Shown piece by piece: positions 24,301-37,900 of a stretch of DNA of 64,000 nt. The notes beneath the pieces are model-generated. The model saw only the letters and a list, made by a program, of their open reading frames with translations. It was not told where the DNA came from and did no database searches. A program made the translations under genes and the position numbers. The stretch comes from Lates calcarifer (Eukaryota > Chordata > Actinopteri > Centropomidae), in contig NC_066842.1 in NCBI RefSeq assembly GCF_001640805.2, positions 24,203,598-24,267,597 on the forward strand, read 5' to 3'. How positions within the stretch are numbered: the stretch's first letter is position 1; each line of letters starts with the position of its first letter.

Positions 24301-27300
24301 CACATTATGTGTGCACGTGTACTCTATAACTTCAAAACTTACTTCCCCCAGAGTTTCTTAATGCCTCTGTGACTCTTCCTGTTCTCTGGTGAGACAGGGG
24401 ACTGCTGCCCAGAGTCCACTCCAGAGGACAGAGGGGACTGGTCTGAAAGGATGCACTCCTCCAGTTTCTCTGGACGTGCTGCCACAGACAAACAAAAGAG
24501 GAATGTTGATGACCTGAGAGGAAATCTGGAAAATTGGTGTTTTTTGGCTTTACATAAGGAAAAAATATCAACGTCTCCTACTCAAACTTCAAGCACCCCT
24601 GTAGGATATTGTCCTGTTTGTAAAAAAAACCAACTGTCCTTCAATGATGAAGTATTGTTATGCAACAACATGCAGCTATTCAGTAATATATAGCTTACTG
24701 GAAAGCACTAGATCTTTTATGGTTACTTACAGTAATTTCTACTCAAACCTACAATGTACCACTTTTTAAAATCACTGTCTGGCTAACTACAGAGCGGCTA
24801 CTCTCTACTGTCACTAAATATGGAGTACATGTATGCTGCAAGAGTAACACTGAGCACTAGCACTAATTGTCCATTGGACAAATTTAGTGTATATGACCAC
24901 TGATGTACAAAGACAACAAGTAGTCACTATATTAAATAGTAAAAGCCCAAGTTACCTATTTGGCATTAAACAGAATGACACTCAACCAGTAATCAGTCAT
25001 CTCAACTGGGTGGTAAGGGTGCTACACACTGGGGTGGAGATGCAATACCCACCAACATCATAGAGGTCGTGTTTTCCAGGAGATCCTGAGGCAGAGGTTA
25101 GTGAAGTGAGAAGAAAAGCCAGCATTAGCCACGCCCTCTTACCTCCAAAATAAATGCTGTATACATGTTTAGTGTGGTAACAGTAACATGCGAATCTACA
25201 AGCCTGAGGCAGGTGCCAAACTGGGCCAGAAACTCAGATATGAGTAAGTCGGCTTCTTTAAATGAAACTCATATATGTTCTCCAAATACTGGGAGTGTGG
25301 GTGGCTCTTGGTCAGCCTTAAAACTTGTGTGAAAGGCTGACGGAGCTCAAACGATGACCTAAAGAGCAATGAGAGCTTCCCACAGCCAGAGAGTACTGGG
25401 TTTGATTTTTGGAGCATCCTTGGAGTAAGACCCATAACAGTATCCTTAAAACACCAAACAGATATTAAAGAGAGAATCTGCCTCCTTGAGGAGTCTAACA
25501 AAAGTGTTGGTAATCAGGCAACGGAGGTTTTAATTCTGTTGCCACCTCATTACATACTGTTTGATGTGGAAGTTTTATTTCTCTCCTGTTTACTCAAAGT
25601 ACTTGCTTGACTTGTTCCTTCTTGGCAACATCCTGCTTCAGACTGTCAGTGAGAGCAAGCTGGGTGAGGCAGTGAGAGCAAAGAAGGGATGTCAGGTTGC
25701 ATCCTTGTTTATATCCTTTGGGATGTCTAAGCTAACTGAACTGCACACATCCTTAAGCTTGCATTCCTCACCCTCTCAGCTCTCTGATTACCCTCCTGCT
25801 TTAAGCTCTGGCTCTGTGTCAGCAGATACATGGGTGGTTGTGTGCTTATATGTGTGTGTTTGTGCACGTGTGTGTTAGTTTCAGTGAATGCTGATGTGAG
25901 AGAGCTGAGCATTATCCTCGACAGCTCTCCGAGTCGTGAGGGAGTCCTAATAATCCTGGCTTTACGGGTCCCTGATCCTCCGTGAAAACAGTTACTCACC
26001 CTGACTGCTCACCTCCGATGTTTGGCCGTCACAGGGACAATGTTGTTTTGTTCAGGAGATAACTGATGTGAATTTTGTTTGTCAGAAGGGTTTGTATGAC
26101 TTCAAAGTCAGCGCAACAACATTAGCCTATTGAATTAAGTCTTTTCGATGTTTGTATATTTCTAGTGTTGACATGTGAATTTCTGTGTGAGCATACAGTA
26201 CCTAAAGCTGGAGCACTGGCGCTCCTGCAGCGAACTGCAGCCAGAACACAAACAGAGAAAAGAGCAATCCGACAGCAAAGCAGGCAGGGGGAGGAGGAAA
26301 GGAGACAGAGCACAGAGGAGGAAGCAGTTGGAGCAAAGTTAGTTACAAAGAGTTATTCAGTTGGAGTTTGTTCCATGAGTTTTTTCTACATTAAAGAATC
26401 TGGTCCTCCAAACTACAAAAGCAGTTTCCCATTTAAAGAAGTAGATGAGAGCACAGATCTGATGTCTGCATGGCAAACTACAGCAAACAGCACATTAACA
26501 TAACACAATGAACACAGTTATCCTGGTTCTGTCTGGAGAAAATTCGGCCAGGTAGAGCAACGACAAGCCTCATGAAATGAGAACTGCTCCTGGCCATGAA
26601 ATCTGGCACATAACCAGCTGTTAACCACAACTTGATAATTAGTGAGCCCTAGAGGGATATTTTTTTCTTTTCCTTTTTTCACCTTTGGACAGACCCAGGC
26701 TATCTCTTTCCCCTGTTTCCAGTCTGTATGCTAAGCTATGCTAAAAGCTGCTGGCTGTAGTTTCATATTTACTGAAAAGGCATTAGACTAATATTGACAT
26801 TCTCATCTGACTCTCAGCAGGGAATAAACACATTTCCCAAAATGTAAGTCATGCAGATAGTTTTGGTTTTGTTTGCAAAGGTTTGAGGTCTCAGTCTATT
26901 CTGTCAACATTACTTCTACACAGTGACTGCAAGGAAGATATCAGCCGTTATAATTAGGGATCGACCGATTATCGGCCGGGCCGATTATCGGCGCCGATAT
27001 TCGGCATTTTGACGCATATCGGCATCGGCCGTTTTTTTAATCCGCCGACTGATAAAAGACCAATTTAAAACGCGGTTATTTTGGCGCTGATGCAGCCGCA
27101 CCTCTCTGTCTGCAGTCACTACTCTGTCTCCAGCATTGTCCCGCCCACAGCACCATCTGATTGGTTACACACAGCCATGGCAACAGCCAATCAGCAGTGA
27201 AAGCTGTGCATGCACAGTGCTCACACACAGAACAACTCTGCTTTTTGCACCACCATCTGGTGCTGCTCAATTGGGACTACTAATTGATTTGAGACTCACA

Positions 27301-29439
27301 TTTCTGTGCAAATTTTATTTAACTTTGTTTTATTTACTTTATAAAACTTCAGGAAGCTATTTATTTATTTATTTAAAATTTCAGTTAACTTTATAAGAGA
27401 TGCTGCTGAGCCTGGGAACTCCCTGCACTTTTTGTTTTTGTTTGAACTTAAAACAAAGATAAGTGAAAGATAAAATAACATTTCAGTTATATTGAAATTT
27501 TGGTAAACTTTATTTACTGTAGAAAACTTTAGGGAGCTATTTATTTATTAAGTTTTCATTTAACTTTATAAGACATGCTGCTGAGCCTGGGGGCTCCCTG
27601 CACTTTTTGTTTAATTTAAAACAAAGATGTCTATTGTCTAAGATAAAAAAGAACCTTTAACATGTTGCAAGTCTGAAAAGCTGTTTAATAAACATATGCT
27701 TAAAGGCATTTAAACAAAGTAAGTGTTGGAGTTTGTATTATTCAAAATTTTTATGCCATTTTTACTGCAAATGAATATCGGCTCCAAATATCGGTTATCG
27801 GACTCCTTGACTACTAATAATCGGTATCGGTATCGGCCCTGAAAAAACCATATCGGTCGATCCCTAGTTATAATACTAAGGAGATGATTAGTGATGTAAT
27901 AGAAACTCACTCAGTCTGTAGTCCTGCTCATTGCTGTGAACAGGAGAGAGCTGGACAGGAGATAAATACTCTCCTTCTCCATTCAGCTCAACTCTCATCT
28001 CGCTCTTTCTCGTCAGTTTCCCTGGCAGAGTCTGGTACTTGCTCAGCTCCAGGTGGGGATTCTACAGAACAAAAAAACATCATACAGGAAGTCAGTTTTT
28101 TTGACTAGTCTAGCACCAAATTCCAAATAAACTAGCATCATGTATACATGAAGCATGTTACTATAAGCGTACAAGTCCTTACAGGCAAGTTCCCAAATTT
28201 CACTAATTCCAGCTATGAATTCTGCTTCTGATACTCATGAACAATTCAAAGCTCGAATACATCTGAACTGGGTGATTTTAGCTGTTCATTTTGTGCATAT
28301 TCCAGTATATCACATTTCTCCTGTTGGCCATCATAGCAGCAGGAGTGTTCCTCTAGAGGGTGAATGTCTGCTGATGCTGGTATCTGGCCAGGCATCAAAG
28401 TCACCAGGGCTCTGAAGGAATAACAGGCCAAAGGCCAGCAGAAAGAAACAGCTGGGAAGAGCCATGATGCTAAACACTACTGACAGCCACTTCAGGTGGG
28501 TCTTGGCCCTTTATGTGTGTGTGCATGATTATGTGTTTTGCCTGCATGTGGACAACATGCAGAATACGTGTGTGAATTATGAGTATGCAATAAAACTGAG
28601 TGGTCACATAGAAGACAAGGGAAAACTCAACAGTGAACTTAGCTTGTTATGATGAAAACAAGAGGTCAAAGGGCACCCAGAGCATTACGTCATTTTCTGT
28701 GCTACACAGCACAAAGTTTACAAGATACATATTTAGTATTACCAATCTAACCTCAGTTTATAAATTGGATTATGAGAAAAAACCTCTCCCTCTCACATCT
28801 AATCTTTATTAAATAATTAGCATTTCACTGGCAACAATTAATCTAAAATGTGACAGCTGAAAATTCACAAAGCTGATGTACTGTATATCTGCACCTGGTT
28901 CTTTTAAATTACATACATAATTTCCATAGCAACTGTGGACTACACACAGCTTGACATCAGTGTTAAATTTACAACCTGCATAATATCAGATTTAACTGTG
29001 TTGATTTCAGATATATTCATTGAAATGCTATGGCTGGTGGCCCAAAATGCAGTGCAACTAAATATCAGGAAAAAAAACTGTCATGCTTCGAAATGAAAAA
29101 TACATGAAACATACATGGGGTTATGATTTTAGTCTGTGAGCTAAGGAATGTGTGTATCCTTGTATATCATGTGCATGCAAGTCTTGACTGCACATGTCCC
29201 TTTACAACAGAAGTCTGATAAAGTGAAAAGGTTTTTATATAACACTGATAAAAATCAGTGATCTAAATGTGCATGAAATGTAGTACGAGTGTTTCTTTCT
29301 GAAGCAGCAGATGAGATGAAGGTTAGGTCGTGTAAAGTCATGCAGCAGATCAGTACCTCTGCCCCTACATCTGATTCACTTTCAGCTGGCTGGATCTCTA
29401 CAGCCTACAACCAACACAGGCACGAGAGAGAGGAAAGAA

Positions 29440-29472
<33 letters not shown>

Positions 29473-31855
29473 TAAACCCAGAGTTAGCAGGTTAGCAATC
29501 ACACAATTTAATTAAAAGACCAATAATGGTTAATTAGAAAGGATAAAGTTGTAGTAGAGCAGGTTAGAGCTGATATAGATTAGATAACAGTTTTATGAAA
29601 GCAGGACACAACAGAATAAAATGCATTAACAAACCTTTTGTAAGGATCCACTCTGCAACTCTTCAAGACTGCTGGACAGCAACCTGCGCTGATGCCTGAA
29701 AAAAACAAACCCGGCTTCAGACAGACTTCAGAGTTAGTTAGTTAGTTAAGAAATTAAAGACATGCCATTCTATTATTCCTATGTGATTTTGCACACACAT
29801 ATAGTAATGGCAACAGTTTAAGTGAAAGCGACAATTAATTTTTGGACAAGGTAAGACAAACAGCTTCTACTCACCACGACCCATTCAAGAAGCTTGTCTC
29901 TCCAGTGAACACCAGTGATGTGTCCACAGAATTCTGGATACTACAACAAAGGACACAAAACAGGTAAGTATGACAGTGAGTTGGGAGATGTATGTGTGTG
30001 TGCATATGTGTGTGTACCTTATGTCCAATTCCCTCTGGTAGGGCGATGAAGATAACATAAGTGGAGAAGAGCCTCTTGATGATATCTATACAGAGACAAA
30101 ACCTTTTGTTTTTTCAATCAGAAAAATCAGCTCTTCAGGTTTGTGCTGTATGTGGAGAGAGTTCAATTATGGTTGTAAAAAGTGGAAACAGTTTGTAATC
30201 TTACCTCTGACCTAAGGATATCAGAGTGTGCTTTGTGTGTGATGGCTCTGAGTTTTAAACTGCCACTCAGCTCCTCTTCACTGCTCCCTGGTTGATAACA
30301 ACACAGCAAATACATAGCACAATATTATTACAATGAATATAAAGGACAGGGGGGAACATACCTTGTCCACTATTTCCTATGTTGTAGTTTGACCAAAACT
30401 TATGTTTCAGAGCAGAAAGAAAGTAATTCATACCCTGTGTGAGTGCCATGACCTCTCTAATCTTTCTGTATTGGCCAAGCAGAATGGTCAACTCTTCTAT
30501 ACGACGATCCTGTTCATCAGCAAGACACAAATATTTTCTCCATGATAAATCAAGTGAAGAGATGAGGCCATCAAAACAGCTCTCAAACTGGACACTTACA
30601 TCTTTAATTATAGAAGTAGTGGGAAAAATGATTTAATTTACCTTTTCATCATTTGAAGCTAACAGAGACTCCATCCCCACCTTCAACCTCTGGTACTCCT
30701 GGTCTGATTAACAAAAACAAGGCATTCAAATATTATTTTGGACTCACAGTAACCTCATGTCTGCTTCATTTAGGGCATGTGACAGGTGCCTGATGTAATG
30801 TTGGTGATGGACATGACAGCCTTGCTAACAAGCAAAACAAATACACACTGACAGCACAACTGCCCATATACCATCACCTGGGACAAACACAGCAGCTTTT
30901 TAAAATGACAGAACAGGTGTTGTCTGTAGCAGTGCTGATAATACCAACAGAATTTTGAATATAATGGACTAATAATTGACATTATTGTCTGTTTCAGTTT
31001 AGATTTTTCAATAATTTTGGCTGTGTTATGCACATGGCATACATTTTGCCAGAGTATTTTATTTAATTTTCTCATTTCTAAATTTCTACCTCAATTCCTA
31101 TGATATAATACACCATGTAAAAAAGATAGTTACATAGAGAGTCTTAATGATAAAAATGCCCCCACTGAAATCCATTAAAACAGCAATTTATGACCACACT
31201 GCCAATACAACATAAAATCATGCATTTTACTTTTCTTTTTACTCATGCATTGAATATTTGGTAGTTATGTTCAGGGCTGAAGTTGGTTGAATCTAAATCT
31301 AGCTGAATGAAAGTGAGAAACTAAAAAGTATATACAATATTCCTCTTGCAGTTTGTTTGACATATCTGTCCTCTAACAACCTCAATGTAATTTTTTTAAA
31401 GGGTACACACAAGGGTTAATTCTTAGAGAGAGGATGTTGTCAACAAAATACAGTACAAACACACAAAAAAACCTGTGGAGAATGTAATTCAATGTCCTTT
31501 CAAATACAAAAACATACCTTAAAGGGGAATTCCACAAATGTTACACATAAATCAGTTTACTAGTACTACTCAGTGCCTATAATGTGGTCTGTGGCTTTGG
31601 AGGAGCTTTGCTGCATTGGTTTTGACCATTTTGACCATTCACAAACTTCATATGGAAGTACATTTTTAAATTGCTGGGTAGTCCTTTAAATTAAACTCCT
31701 GTATGTACAGGTTTACACATGCTTATAAAGTGGACACTGAGAATTCTCAGTTAACTGGTTGGAAGATGTGGTTAAGCCAATAGCATTGTACATAAAAACA
31801 GCAACAGTGAGTCTTAGCTAAAAAGCTTGGAGCTAGGGATTCATGCAACCACAAG

Positions 31856-31905
<50 letters not shown>

Positions 31906-34900
31906 AACAGTTTTTCAGTGAAAACCATGCAAATGTTGGTGTGTTAGATATGAAGCAGGTAAGAGAGTGAGAGGGAAAGACAGACTGAGATAGAGAGCAC
32001 ATTTGTCTGTGTATGTGAAGAGTGAGGTCATTTGTGTAGTGTGTGTATGAGATAAACAGTCAAGATTAACAATACTGTGTTGGCAAAAATCTCTGGTCCA
32101 CCTTGTGAACCCCTGTTTGTTTGGCTAGATGTTCCACAGGACCTATATCTATTATTTCTATTTATTAACAGTAACACAAGATCAAAGTTTGCTGTATGAG
32201 TAAGCCAGTGACATAAGTACATTACACACTGCACTGCTTGACACTCTTTGGAAACCATGCCAGGAGATTTGAAAGGATATAGAATTGTATTGAATTGGTT
32301 GAAACAAACTGAAGCTCGGCTGTGGTCCAATCTTAAACCAAACACTCTGCCACCACACACCTGACGAAGTGATCACTTAGCTAAACCATTCAAAGGGGCC
32401 ACTTTTCTTTTTAAGTTTCAGATTTGTTGAGATTTGAGCAAAAATCACTGCCAAACTTGACAATACTATACTGAATAAATATGACAAATATGGACACATC
32501 ATGACAAAAATACAAAAATCAAGTCAGAGGAGTTTGGTTGGAAATTAGACCAATTACAACAGCACACCATGCCTTACATTTGTTAATCAGGTGCTTGATA
32601 TACACCTCCTCTACAGCAGAGGGCAGCAGAGAGGCAAGAACAAGTCAAGTATAGAAGAGAGGAGAGGAGAGAGGGACATGTTGATTAGATGTTATAGTTA
32701 TCAGAGTTGACAGACATGCATATTGCTGGCTCTCACGCACACATCCTTACTGACAGATGTGGATCTGACGTGACTGGTCAGACTGTCAGTTGTGTATACC
32801 TCTCTCTGCATTGTCATTGGCTGTGCCATCTCTGGCTAGCAGCTGGGTCTGCAGACACTCAATCTCAGCATCTTTGGAGGCCAGGAGCTGCTGCAGCTCT
32901 GAGATTTCTGCCTGTGGAGGGAAACAGAGTAGATGTCTGTGTCAGTCTTCCAGGTCGTTGAATATCTGGGAGTTTTAAGTTTAAGGCAACTGGGCCTGGA
33001 TATGTGGTCTTCTCAGTTTTACCAGCTCTGTTCATGGGTGGGACAATATCAGAGTTGAAATCTGTATGTGAGTTATACATTGATATCTCACTGTGGTCAC
33101 TGGAATCACATGGAATGAAATATAAATTGTCGAATTACTAGTTTAATGATTTTAGACAGCTTTGTGAGCTGCTGATGAAGTGATTAAGTCTTTTGCAAAT
33201 CAAAGTAGGGCTAGGTCATAGAGTCATCATAGGCTCTCTGTGCCAGATGTAACAATGATATAGCAGAAATATACACACAGAGACAGCCTTTTTATTGCAG
33301 TTATACATTTTAACTAAATCTACCATTCACAAAGTTCTGTCTCCAGGACCATGTTGCAGTTCAAATGTATGTTTTTGTTTGAATCCTCCTCCCTGTTTAT
33401 GTACCACCTTCATAAGGTATTGGATTGGTACAGAAGTTTCAAACTGAGACAGCCATTCCTTGGTCCACACCTATATAATTCTACTACCACAAACTACATC
33501 AGCATTCGGGGATCAACCTACAGTGGATCTGGGACAGCAAAATATATACAGTATTTTGGACAGAAAAAAATTGCAGGACACAATGACAATACCTGTCATG
33601 CACGATGTTGCCCAACATGATTTCAAATCTCTATTAACACAGTGTTGGCATGACAGCCTTGACAGCTGAAGGCTCAGTCACTCTTCCATCCATCTGTCTA
33701 TCCATTAGCTGTGCTGCTTATCCTGTGAAGGTTGTGGAGGGGCTGGAGCCAGCTGCCACTGGGTGACATGTGGGGTACACCCTAGACAGGTCATCAGTCT
33801 GTTGCAGGGCTACACTTACATTAGTGAAAAAATGTTTTTTTCCACCTCTCATCTCTCCCACTGGTTTTGGTATGGGCTCCTGCCAGCTTCAGCTGTCCAA
33901 CTGTATCAGGTGGAGCACTGGTATTTTACAATGCTTAAAGTGCAGCTACAGCACCCCCAGTTCAAGTCTGACCAAGCACCTTTGTTGCATGTCATATCTA
34001 TCCCTCTCTCCCCTAGTTTGCTGTCTTCACAGGATATATTCACATATCAGCATAATAAGTAACAAAGCTGCTGAATAACAACTGTTGCAAATGACAGGTA
34101 TCAGAAAACAGGTGTGTGTGCAGACCTACATGTTTGTGTTGGCATGCTATAATGCAAACTTAAAACCTCCAGAAGCTGCTTCACAATAATAGCCTATAAG
34201 CCTACAGGCCAAAGCAGCCTAGAAGGCAGAACAGAACAGAAGCACAGCAAGTGGTGAAACAGGGGAAAGCGAGACTGTTACTGTCGTCAGCTGAAAATGA
34301 TTTGTTTGTTCTTCATATTTCTCATTTTGTCAATCAGCCTGGTGTGTTGAAGGTCACTAATTCCACATACATGTAGCCAAGGGAATGTATGGTTTCTATT
34401 GGAAAGACATCAACCAGAAAATCTTGAGGTGGGTACCTTGTCTGGGTCATATCCATAGTAAATAAAGTGAACATAAACAACCATGCAAACAACACACAAT
34501 TGATGCATACACATCACAGTCATACTGATTGACATCATCCATGCACAGTCTCTCAAACACAATGACAGAATGGGAGAGAGAGACAGCTGGGAGCAGAAGG
34601 ATCGATTTTCTTCTGCTTCTGCACATTGATGCATAAACACACGAACCTCATCCATGTCAAAATCAGGATGTTTTACTATCAACGCTCTTAACTGTCTCCC
34701 ATTCCTACTACTTATATTTGTGATTCATTACAAAATTTCAGCCATCACAAGACCAACAAAAAGCAAAACAAGGAAGAAGGAAGAGCTGCAAGTGCAAAAT
34801 GAGGAAACTAGGAAGAAAAGGGGGAGATTGAGTGCAAGTGGAGAATACTGGTGGAGAATAGGTAGAAAAGGAGGAGGACAGATGGAGGGAATACATTAGG

Positions 34901-37900
34901 AAAGGACTTTGTACTAATCAGAAGAAAGGAAAAAACAGACAGGTGACGACTAAGAAGAGTGGGAGGCAGAAGAGGAAGAAAAGAAGGAGCAAGAGAAGGC
35001 ACCTGTGCGCTGCGCCAGCGCTCCTCCCAGTGCTGCTTCTCCAGCTGTGTGTGCTCCACAGTCAGCTTGAGGCTGGACAGCTGGGTCATGAGCGACTGGT
35101 AACACACATGAAGAGAGTAAGAGATAGAGAGCTAGAAAGAGAAGAGAGAAAGAGAGAGACAGGAAGAGGGTAATGACAGGGTTGATTTAGAGATGTGGAG
35201 AAAGAAAAGAAGAGCGGAAAAAAGTGGAGAGCAAGCCGTGGAGAGAGGTTAACAGAGAAGAAGAGGATACAGATAGAGGAGGAGGAAGAGGAAGAGAGGA
35301 GGCAGGAAGCACTGTAAGCACAGAGGAAAGCAACAGCAGTTTGACCTCCTTTAAATTAACCAGTAACAAGCAAGGTGTTAGGAGAGAGATGCTCTTTTAG
35401 AGAAGAAATGAACTGCTTAAATCCTTCTGGTCCATTGTCATACAGTCATGTTATACAACTAAATGTTATACTAACTCATTATTCTAATATCTTAATTTTG
35501 GTTTCAAAAAATATGAAATATGTCACATTGACTTTTGGGAAAATGTCTGTAAAATGATGCTGCTTATGATAATGCAGCAACACTCACCAAGCACTTTATC
35601 AGGAACACCTGTACACCTGCAATCATGTGGCAGCAGTGCAATGCATAAAATGGAGATTAGATAACCAGTCTTCACAACTGTTGTGAACAGAAAAGCAGCT
35701 CAGACTGCACAGCAAGTAAAACCTTGAGACAGATGGGCTACAACGGCAGAAGGCCACATCAGGTTCCACTCTTGTCGACAAGGAACAGAAATCTGAGGCT
35801 GCTGTGGGCACAGGTGCTCCAAACCCAGACAGTTGAAGACTGAAAAAACGCAGCCTGAGCTGATGAACATGAGTTTCTGCTGAAGCACACAGATAGTAGG
35901 GTCAGACTTTGGCTTCAACAGCATGAATCCATGGACCCAACTTTCCTTAGGTCAACAGTCTAGCCATTCATACACCATTGTTCCACATCACAATTCCACA
36001 GCCTGTATATGAGTATAGCTGCTGGCCATGTGCATTCCTTTATGGCCATAATTTACTGATCCTCTGACAGCTACTACCTGCATGACAACGTACCATGCTA
36101 CCATGATCGTGACAGTGAGTTCAGTGTACTTCAGTAGCCTCCACAATCACCAGCATGAACATGCAACTAACAGATCTGCAGATATTATTTGATGCAATTA
36201 TGTCAAGATAGCAAAGGGAGATGGCAACTTTTTTAAAAGCAAAGGGAGACCCTCTCCAGTATTAGTATGGCGTTTCTAATAAAGAGCTCAGTGAGTGTAT
36301 CAAAATAGAAGCCTCACTCTGTATTGTAAATAGATTAAGGTGAGGAAAGCCTGCCTGATCCACATAAGAATATTACAATTAAGGATTTTGCGATCTGTAT
36401 CATGACAGAGTTGTACCTCATTTCCTCACTAGATGTTTCTCTCTCTGCTGTGAAAATGTGACATAGACACTCATGCATCAGCTGCAATACAAGCTAGTTG
36501 TTAGCCATAAATGACTTACTGTTAGCAGATTAGTAAATAGTAGATACTGCCTACTTGCTACTTACTAATTGTAGCCTAATCTTTCACGAATTACTTTGAA
36601 TATGAGGTTGTTTTGCAATATAATCTCTTATATAGCTACTCTGCATTCATAATGATACATTCCCTTTCAAACTGTGTTTGTCAAGCAAATCCTTATATGT
36701 TAATGTATGTTAACTGTCTGAAATCTGAAATTTGGGTTTTACTTGAGTTAAGTTTTGAGTCAAGCTTTAATCCCCAAATTGAATATGTAAATCAGGGTTC
36801 TAGTATGCATGACACTAGAAATTAGGTTGCTGCAGAAAGAGTGTGATAACATTATCTATACCACTGCCATATCTGTACAGTAACTATAAAATAAAGAAAC
36901 AGGGAAATTCGAAAACAGCTAGCCCAGCAGTGCAATAACACCAAACAAGGTTTGAGATCATTCAGAGACAATGCTACCATTACAGAGTTGTCTACATAGA
37001 TGTCAAACAGAAAGCATTTACATGTCAATCTTTATAGTGTAAAATGCTTCATTTAGTATGTATTTGGGTCCCAATTCTAAAAATCCTTTAATTATTACTC
37101 TACCACTATAACTCCCAAACAATTACAACAGTATCAGCCTGAGGAAAATACTTCAGGAAGACTTTTCCTTGAAGTACATGTAAGCACACTGTGTTCTATT
37201 TTCATGATGTGTGAGATATTATCAAGATATTATTCACAACATGAACGTCCTCTGAGGAATGTCCAGACCTGAGCACATCTGACTGTACACTGTTTTTTCT
37301 TTTTTTTCAGATTTACTATTCATATGTCGTAGGAAAAACTGAGGCAATGCTGGTTATAATATAGTTACAGTTACAATTTGTAAACTCTGGCTAAGTTTTA
37401 TATAATGGGACTACAGAAACCCTGCAGCTTAATTCATTCTTTTTTTTTTTCTTCTCTGATTATGTAAATTGCACATTTTTCTATCCAGACACTAATACAA
37501 AGTAAAAATCTATTTCTTTATCTACAGCTGTTACTAGTAAAACATATGACATATGACCTTTATATAACCAGTCAAAACTGGCTAATTATACAGATATTTG
37601 GGTTACGTGTTGCATGTTGGTTTAACAAGTACCTTGGTTGCTCTTAGTTTTCTCTCATATTGGCTCTTCTCTCCTTCCAACTCCTCCACTTTGCTTTTCA
37701 GCTGCTTCACTTCTTGTAACAAATCCTGTAGAAAAAGCAAAACACAGCAGCTTTTACTACAGATTTCTTTTTCAAAGCCAAATTAGTCTGTATTACTGAA
37801 CTGTACACATGCCAACATGTAAATGGGAGGGAATTCAAACATCAGGTTCACATTCAGTGCGGTTATAAAGGTCTCCAGGGCTACAGTCCAGTGGTTAATA

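Noticed and set aside
25727..25999. Minus-strand reading GTRKARIIRTPSRLGELSRI, at first taken as a ppfibp2 linker exon
   Set aside because: No suitable acceptor/donor pair in matching phase, and the known liprin segment does not align beyond a few residues.
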